Source: an uncultured Porphyromonas sp. | GTDB taxonomy: Bacteria; Bacteroidota; Bacteroidia; Bacteroidales; Porphyromonadaceae | Length of the DNA: 10,056 nucleotides | Reading direction: 5' to 3' | Assembly: GCA_943912835.1 (NCBI GenBank) | Contig: CALTVJ010000060.1 | Coordinates: forward strand, 1 to 10,056 | Shown: positions 6,416 to 10,056 of the stretch, one piece after another | Layout: each line of letters begins with the position of its first letter | How positions within the stretch are numbered: the stretch's first letter is position 1 | The notes under the pieces: model-generated | Databases searched by the model: none | What the model saw: the letters and a program-made list of their open reading frames with translations, nothing else | What the model was told of the DNA's origin: nothing | Position numbers and translations under genes: made by a program

Positions 6416-6534
6416 TAACTTTTCTGGCTCTTAGTTTCAAGCAGACTTATAAATAAAATCAGTTCAATATCAATACAAACAAACAGCCCAATACAGCAAA
6501 TATCCAGAACACTCCTTGGTCACCTTTTATTTTG

Positions 6535-6542
6535 TATCTTTG
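6535..6542 (+). promoter_or_regulatory. Candidate -7 element of the DUF4254/GT9 operon
   Basis: TATCTTTG is an exact TAnnTTTG match ending 16 bp before the ATG at 6559, which implies a very short leader of about 10 nt. A TTG at 6516-6518 is somewhat close for a -33 element (16 bp). It is the best promoter candidate for the four-gene unit. Confidence 0.55.
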
Positions 6543-6558
6543 GTAAAAACATTAAGTT

Positions 6559-7173
6559 ATGCAGCAAGAGACATTTTCGGAATTAGCCCTACGCATATTT
6601 GCCGAAGCTATTGAAGTATACAGCCGAAGCAATTCGGTAGACACCCCTTGTGAGAACCCTTACCCAATTCGCACCATAGAACACGACCTCTTTCGTAAAA
6701 ATTGGATAGATCATGCGCAGTGGGGACTAGAAGATATCATTAGGGATCCCGATATAGATCCCCAGGAGGCTTTATATATCAAACGTCGTATAGACCGAAG
6801 CAATCAAGAACGTACAGACTTGGTTGAACTAATTGACAGTTTCTTTCTAGAGCGATATAGAGATGTTGTCCCATCGGCGACAGCTCAAATCAATACAGAG
6901 AGTCCTGCTTGGGCGATCGACCGCTTATCTATCTTAGCATTAAAAATCAACTATATGAGCAAGGCTGTCGAAACAGCCGAAACAGAGGAGATAAAACAAA
7001 AATGCCTAGATAAGCTTGCTATATTAATGACGCAACGTCAAGACCTCGGCACAGCAATAGACGAACTTCTGATTGATATTGCAGAAGGTCGTAAATACAT
7101 GAAAGTCTACAAACAGATGAAAATGTACAACGACCCCGAGCTAAACCCTATGCTCAAAGGGCAACAACTCTAG
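6559..7173 (+). CDS. DUF4254 domain-containing protein
   Basis: A 204-residue, mostly alpha-helical, soluble protein matching the DUF4254 family. Features seen: an N-terminal helix (ELALRIFAEAIEVYSRS), a conserved basic/aromatic block FRKNWIDHAQWGLEDIIRDP at about 45-65, and the KRRIDRSNQERTDLVELID segment at about 74-93 characteristic of the family. There is no signal peptide or membrane helix, so it is likely cytoplasmic. The family has no proven biochemical function. In Bacteroidetes it is commonly found next to a family 9 glycosyltransferase, as here (25 bp to the GT9 gene), which suggests an accessory role in glycan assembly. It is the first gene of a four-gene unit with a -7 element right upstream. 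Confidence 0.88.
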   Translation: MQQETFSELALRIFAEAIEVYSRSNSVDTPCENPYPIRTIEHDLFRKNWIDHAQWGLEDIIRDPDIDPQEALYIKRRIDRSNQERTDLVELIDSFFLERYRDVVPSATAQINTESPAWAIDRLSILALKINYMSKAVETAETEEIKQKCLDKLAILMTQRQDLGTAIDELLIDIAEGRKYMKVYKQMKMYNDPELNPMLKGQQL

Positions 7174-7198
7174 GTACATTCCAGACGACGATATTTCT

Positions 7199-8281
7199 GT
7201 GAAAATCCTTGTTATGCGTTTGTCTGCTATGGGTGATGTAGCTATGTTACTACCCATACTATATGCAGTAGCTCGTGCCAATCCTGAGCACGAGTTTACT
7301 CTATTAACGCAACCATTCTTTGCCAACTTGCTACTCTCTCCCCCACCAAACGTTGAAGCGATGGTGATAGACCCCAAAGGGGAAGAAAAGAGTTTCTTAG
7401 GATTATGCAATTATGCAGATCGTCTGCTATCGGAGCGTTTTGATCTTTGTCTTGATATGCATGATGTCTTGAGGACGAAGTTCTTTCGCTTCATCTTATG
7501 GATATCTGGGGGCAAAACTTGGCATATCCAGAAACCAAGGCAAGAAAGAAAAAGATTATTAGCCACTAATGCTACAAGAGACTTAAGCCCAATCCGATCT
7601 ATGCACCAGCTATACACAGAGCTGTTTCAAAAAGCAGGGTTAAGAGAGGCTAAAAGTATCGATCCAATTTCGCTCGAAGAAGGCTTCATATCTCCGATAA
7701 CTAGAGAATTATTTCCAGAGTCTCTAGACGACAAAGCCATTGGGTTCGCACCCTTTGCTTCTACAGACAGCAAGACCTACGATATCAATCTTAGTGAGAT
7801 TTTAGTTCGGTTGCTCTCCGATCAAGGTTTTACAATCTACCTCTTTGGAGGAAGAGACAGTGAAACTCAGATTTTGGAACAGTGGTCTCAGAAGTATCCT
7901 AGGGTAGTCTCATTGGCTGGAAAGTTAGATTTGCCCGAAGAGCTATTCATCATCAGCAAGTTAAGCATGATGATTTCTATGGATAGTGCCAATATGCACT
8001 TTGCCTCAATGCTCGGTCGCCCAGTCCTCTCGATCTGGTGCTCAACACACCCCTCAGCAGGGTTCTTAGGTCTGGGTCAAGAGCTATCAATGTGTCTACA
8101 AGATCATCAACTCAGCTGTCGCCCTTGCTCGATCTTCGGACAAGTAAAGCATTGTAAACAAGGAGATATGCCCTGCCGAAGAAGTCTAGCCCCTCGGGAT
8201 ATTCTTCAAAAGGTTTTAGAGTTTAGAGAACAAAAAACAAATACAACAAAAGAACATAGTCATGAAAATCAGAATAAATAA
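7199..8281 (+). CDS. Glycosyltransferase family 9 (heptosyltransferase-like) protein
   Basis: GT-B fold glycosyltransferase of the ADP-heptose:LPS heptosyltransferase superfamily (GT9), 360 residues, probably cytoplasmic at the inner face of the membrane, adding a sugar to LPS core or another surface glycan. The GTG start at 7199 is supported by the N-terminal signature MKILVMRLSAMGDVAM (1-16); later starts would cut this glycine-rich loop. The nucleotide-sugar half shows IGFAPFAS (181-188), YLFGG (214-218) and MDSANMHFASMLGRPV (261-276), the equivalent of the family D-S-G-x-x-H-x-A motif. A cysteine cluster (C307, C310, C319, C326) lies near the C-terminus, as in Bacteroidetes GT9 proteins. 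The last 20 bp overlap the S4 gene, implying translational coupling. The transferred sugar cannot be read from the sequence. Confidence 0.92.
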   Translation: MKILVMRLSAMGDVAMLLPILYAVARANPEHEFTLLTQPFFANLLLSPPPNVEAMVIDPKGEEKSFLGLCNYADRLLSERFDLCLDMHDVLRTKFFRFILWISGGKTWHIQKPRQERKRLLATNATRDLSPIRSMHQLYTELFQKAGLREAKSIDPISLEEGFISPITRELFPESLDDKAIGFAPFASTDSKTYDINLSEILVRLLSDQGFTIYLFGGRDSETQILEQWSQKYPRVVSLAGKLDLPEELFIISKLSMMISMDSANMHFASMLGRPVLSIWCSTHPSAGFLGLGQELSMCLQDHQLSCRPCSIFGQVKHCKQGDMPCRRSLAPRDILQKVLEFREQKTNTTKEHSHENQNK

Positions 8282-8729
8282 ATTAATCAGCGAAGCGGGA
8301 CTTGGATCTCGCAGAGAGGTTGAGGAGTATATCAATAGTGGGCGTGTCAAAATCAATGGCAAAAAGGCGAAGCTAACAGACAACGTTGGCCTGACAGACA
8401 TTGTACTATTTGATGATGTCGATTTACCAACAAAAGAACTTATACAAGAAAGCGTGGCTATGGATAAGGTGCTACGCTTCGAAAAAAGTAAAATAGACAA
8501 GCCACGCACCCGAGATAAAGCGACAGAAAGAGCAGAGAGTCAACGCATACAACATGCAAGCAAAAGTGCTGCGCTACGCAAAACAAGCAAAAACAATCCT
8601 GTAAACAAGTACAAAGCTCGCCTCAAAGCTGAACTAGAAGAAGGAGAAGAAACCCTATCGCCCAAAACAAACTATCGCCCCAAAAGCTCTAGACCAAGCA
8701 ATAAAAGGACGAATAACAAACTAACCTAG
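8262..8729 (+). CDS. S4 domain RNA-binding protein with basic low-complexity tail
   Basis: A 155-residue protein. Residues 1-50 form an S4 RNA-binding domain: RINKLISEAGLGSRREVEEY followed by SGRVKINGKKA, the same start as in RsuA/RluB-type pseudouridine synthases and ribosomal protein S4. No pseudouridine synthase domain follows. The remainder (about 65-155) is Lys/Arg/Ser/Asn-rich and probably disordered, for example KPRTRDKATERAESQR and a tail ending PSNKRTNNKLT. It is therefore likely an RNA or ribosome-binding accessory protein, not an enzyme. The ATG at 8262 lies inside the end of the GT9 gene (20-bp overlap), and the CobC-like gene begins 11 bp after its stop. There is no downstream remnant of a catalytic domain, so it does not look like a broken synthase. 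Confidence 0.85.
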   Translation: MKIRINKLISEAGLGSRREVEEYINSGRVKINGKKAKLTDNVGLTDIVLFDDVDLPTKELIQESVAMDKVLRFEKSKIDKPRTRDKATERAESQRIQHASKSAALRKTSKNNPVNKYKARLKAELEEGEETLSPKTNYRPKSSRPSNKRTNNKLT

Positions 8730-8740
8730 CAACAATCAGA

Positions 8741-9274
8741 ATGAAAGTATATTTAGTAAGACACACAAGCGTACAGTGGGATGGCTCAATCATTTGCTAC
8801 GGCAATACCGATATAGACGTACGTGAGAGCTTCGAAGAAGAAGCCCAGCAAACATTATCACGTTTGGAAGGGATACAAGTAGATCGAGTATATACCAGTC
8901 CACTAAAACGTGCTGCGAAACTGGCAACCTTCTGTGGTTATGCAGATGCCGAGCGAGATGACAGACTCAAGGAAATGAATTTTGGCTCTTGGGAAGGACG
9001 CTCTTGGGAAGATATTATGCAGGGGGAGAGCTATGAAACCTTCTTCGCCCGTTATCTAACAGAAGAGACACCAGGGGGAGAAAGCCAACAAGAGCAATAC
9101 GAAAGAGTGAAAGATTTCATCATGGAGAAAAAAGCCGAAGGACACGAAAGTATCCTTGTCTTCTGCCATGGAGGCGTCATCAATTGCGCCCGTTCTTTGA
9201 CTGGTGCTGTACAGCTAAGAGATGCTTTCGCATTGATTCCTGACTTCGGATCTGTAACGGAACTTGAATTCTAA
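8741..9274 (+). CDS. cobC: Histidine phosphatase family protein, alpha-ribazole phosphatase-like (CobC)
   Basis: A 177-residue cytoplasmic phosphatase of the histidine phosphatase (phosphoglycerate mutase-like) superfamily. The core is complete: R7-H8 in LVRHTS with H8 as the phosphorylated histidine, R57 in TSPLKRA, E78 in RLKEMNFGSWEG as proton donor and H143 in FCHGG. The YGNTDIDV segment and the LKEMNFGSWE block resemble CobC, which dephosphorylates alpha-ribazole 5'-phosphate in assembly of the cobalamin lower ligand. No other cobalamin gene is in the window; the neighbours are a GT9 enzyme and an S4 protein, so the substrate is uncertain and a different sugar or nucleotide phosphate is possible. 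It is the last gene of the four-gene unit, with only a weak hairpin after it. Confidence 0.85.
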   Translation: MKVYLVRHTSVQWDGSIICYGNTDIDVRESFEEEAQQTLSRLEGIQVDRVYTSPLKRAAKLATFCGYADAERDDRLKEMNFGSWEGRSWEDIMQGESYETFFARYLTEETPGGESQQEQYERVKDFIMEKKAEGHESILVFCHGGVINCARSLTGAVQLRDAFALIPDFGSVTELEF

Positions 9275-9295
9275 AATTTAAGTGTACAGGTCATA

Positions 9296-9319
9296 AACCT
9301 TGAATACCCTGACAAGGTT
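9296..9319 (+). terminator. Weak hairpin after the histidine phosphatase gene
   Basis: AACCTT (9296-9301) pairs with AAGGTT (9314-9319) around a 12-nt loop, followed by A/T-rich sequence (AATTTAATAT) but no clean T-run. It is the only terminator-like structure between the phosphatase and ferritin genes; some read-through into ferritin is possible. Confidence 0.3.
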
Positions 9320-9331
9320 AATTTAATATAA

Positions 9332-9344
9332 TTAAACGGTTTAA
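9332..9344. promoter_or_regulatory. Perfect dyad TTAAAC-G-GTTTAA upstream of ferritin
   Basis: This 13-bp perfect dyad ends 32 bp before the ferritin ATG. Shifted by one base, TAAACGGTTTAAC (9333-9345) matches the motif at 192-204 before the ferredoxin operon in 12 of 13 positions. A second dyad, TTTAAT-ATA-ATTAAA (9322-9336), overlaps it. Such sites suit a dimeric regulator. No exact TAnnTTTG element is visible in this leader, so the ferritin promoter itself is not placed. Confidence 0.4.
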
Positions 9345-9376
9345 CAGAGGGTACACCTCATACACAATTACAGACA

Positions 9377-9862
9377 ATGAAATTCACAAAAACAATGCAA
9401 GATGCGATCAATCAACAGATTAATCGCGAGATGTGGTCAGCCAATTTGTATCTCTCTATGAGCTTACACTTTGCATCAGAAGGGCTTAATGGTTTTGCTT
9501 GCTGGTTCCACAAGCAATACGAGGAGGAGCTTGAGCATGCTCAAGATATGATGCGCTACGTTATCAAGCGTGGAGGTAAAGTAGAGCTTCAAGCTGTTGA
9601 TGCTGTACCTACGACTTTTGAATCTACACTTGCAATCGTAGAGGAAACTTACAAACAAGAATGCAAAGTATCTGAATGCATCGAGGAGCTTGTACGTATC
9701 GCTTCAGCAGAAAAGGATATGCCTTCGCAAGACTTCTTCTGGAAGTACATCCGTGAGCAAGTTGAGGAAGAAGAGATTGCAGCTGACCTAATCAACAAGG
9801 TAAGAATGGCTGAAGATAAATATCTCTACCAACTAGACAAAGAATTGGGAGAACGTAAATAA
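9377..9862 (+). CDS. ftnA: Bacterial non-heme ferritin
   Basis: Cytoplasmic iron-storage ferritin, 161 residues, expected to form a 24-subunit shell and oxidise Fe(II) at a dinuclear centre. Aligned with E. coli FtnA the ferroxidase residues are all present: E18, E51 and H54 (in EELEHAQ), E95 (YKQEC), Q128 and E131 (REQVEEEE), plus Y25 near the site. No heme-ligand methionine pattern of bacterioferritin is evident, so ferritin fits better than Bfr. The ATG at 9377 gives the standard N-terminus (MKFTKTMQDAINQQINREMW). It stands alone, with its own ~100-bp leader holding a dyad motif and a strong terminator 28 bp after the stop. In an aerotolerant anaerobe it would buffer iron during oxygen exposure. 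Confidence 0.97.
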   Translation: MKFTKTMQDAINQQINREMWSANLYLSMSLHFASEGLNGFACWFHKQYEEELEHAQDMMRYVIKRGGKVELQAVDAVPTTFESTLAIVEETYKQECKVSECIEELVRIASAEKDMPSQDFFWKYIREQVEEEEIAADLINKVRMAEDKYLYQLDKELGERK

Positions 9863-9889
9863 ATCGTGTGACCAATTTGTCAGAATAGC

Positions 9890-9934
9890 AGTAAGGGAGG
9901 ACATAACCATGGTTATGTCCTCCCTTACTCTTTT
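9890..9934 (+). terminator. Intrinsic terminator after ferritin
   Basis: A perfect 40-nt palindrome (9890-9929) with 20-bp arms centred on ACCATGGT, beginning with AGTAAGGGAGGACATAACC and followed by CTTTT (9930-9934). It begins 28 bp after the ferritin stop and should end that transcript efficiently. Confidence 0.92.
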
Positions 9935-10056
9935 GCGTTTTTCTTTATTGGAGGCTTTGCAGAATGCGGTAATCGCAAGGCATTGAGACTGAGGGCGCAG
10001 AGAGTTTACTCCTGTAAATGACCAAGCCCAAATGTCGAAAATAACGAAGCGAGTGC
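9935..10056. other. Edge segment with no identifiable complete gene
   Basis: These last 122 bases hold no complete gene. On the minus strand two frames stay open from the window edge. One runs 36 codons and stops at TAA (9945-9947). The other continues through the ferritin terminator to a stop inside the ferritin gene. Neither shows a recognisable domain. It could be the end of a minus-strand gene beyond the edge, or a repeated intergenic element; the sequence visible does not decide. Confidence 0.3.

Larger units (their letters stand above)
6094..6534. other. Intergenic region between divergent promoters, no gene seen
   Basis: The 506 bp between the divergent starts (6053-6558) contain no convincing coding sequence; short open frames here lack good starts or hallmarks. 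What I see, in order: palindrome CTTGATCAAG (6176-6185), two 21-bp imperfect tandem units (6196-6237), palindrome TAACTAGTTA (6243-6252), a plus-oriented intrinsic terminator (6264-6298), two copies of ATCGACAT (6370-6377 and 6393-6400) and a compound stem-loop (6386-6415) followed by a short T-run. The minus-strand promoter (6086-6093) and plus-strand promoter (6535-6542) bound it. It may hold a small RNA or regulator sites. Confidence 0.6.

Noticed and set aside
6462..6552. Short minus-strand frame coding a hydrophobic stretch (WIFAVLGCLFVLILN)
   Set aside because: About 30 codons, only a GTG or weaker start inside it, and it overlaps the promoter of the DUF4254 operon. I judged the hydrophobic pattern to be chance.
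8216..8509. 97-codon minus-strand frame across the GT9/S4 junction
   Set aside because: Antisense to the S4 domain and GT9 tail, Ser-rich, no domain.
8262..8729. Frameshifted pseudouridine synthase
   Set aside because: No remnant of the catalytic domain is visible in any frame before the next gene, 11 bp after the stop, so a stand-alone S4 protein is simpler.

Overview
The window looks like a chromosomal stretch from an anaerobic member of the Bacteroidales, most probably a Porphyromonas relative. Three things support this. There is a four-subunit ferredoxin-dependent 2-oxoacid oxidoreductase operon with a small membrane-protein gene inserted between the alpha and beta genes, an S46 dipeptidyl peptidase of the DPP7 type, and a DUF4254 gene next to a family 9 glycosyltransferase. 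Several genes are preceded by the Bacteroidetes -7 element TAnnTTTG, and clear Shine-Dalgarno sequences are lacking. No rRNA, tRNA, CRISPR array, complete insertion sequence or phage gene is visible. All complete genes look intact.

Layout. Bases 1-220 are a leader and promoter region. Bases 221-3237 (+) hold the oxidoreductase operon: a 2x[4Fe-4S] ferredoxin subunit, the alpha (VorB/KorA) subunit, a 67-residue two-helix membrane protein, the TPP-binding beta subunit and the gamma subunit. A stem-loop at 3300-3332 separates it from a secreted DPP7-like S46 peptidase (3368-5503, +). A 25-bp perfect dyad (5516-5567) lies between the peptidase and a convergent gene for a signal-peptide-bearing, single-helix membrane protein of unknown function (5585-6052, -). 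Next comes about 500 bp of non-coding DNA with two outward-facing -7 elements, a two-copy 21-bp imperfect repeat, short palindromes, an orphan intrinsic terminator and a second stem-loop. Bases 6559-9274 (+) form a tight probable operon: DUF4254, GT9 glycosyltransferase (GTG start), S4 RNA-binding protein (20-bp overlap with GT9) and a CobC-like histidine phosphatase. A ferritin gene (9377-9862) with its own leader and a strong terminator follows. The last ~120 bases hold no complete gene.

Functional reading. The oxidoreductase links oxidation or reductive synthesis of 2-oxoacids (branched-chain or 2-oxoglutarate) to ferredoxin. DPP7 releases dipeptides in the periplasm, the amino-acid source of an asaccharolytic anaerobe, which fits downstream 2-oxoacid metabolism. 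The GT9/DUF4254 pair suggests surface glycan synthesis. Ferritin stores iron. A 13-nt near-identical motif (TAAACGGTTWAAC, where W is A or T) lies just upstream of both the ferredoxin-headed operon and ferritin, a possible shared operator. I did not find a clearly new multi-gene system. The least explained items are the membrane protein inside the oxidoreductase operon, the 6094-6534 intergenic structure and the shared motif.
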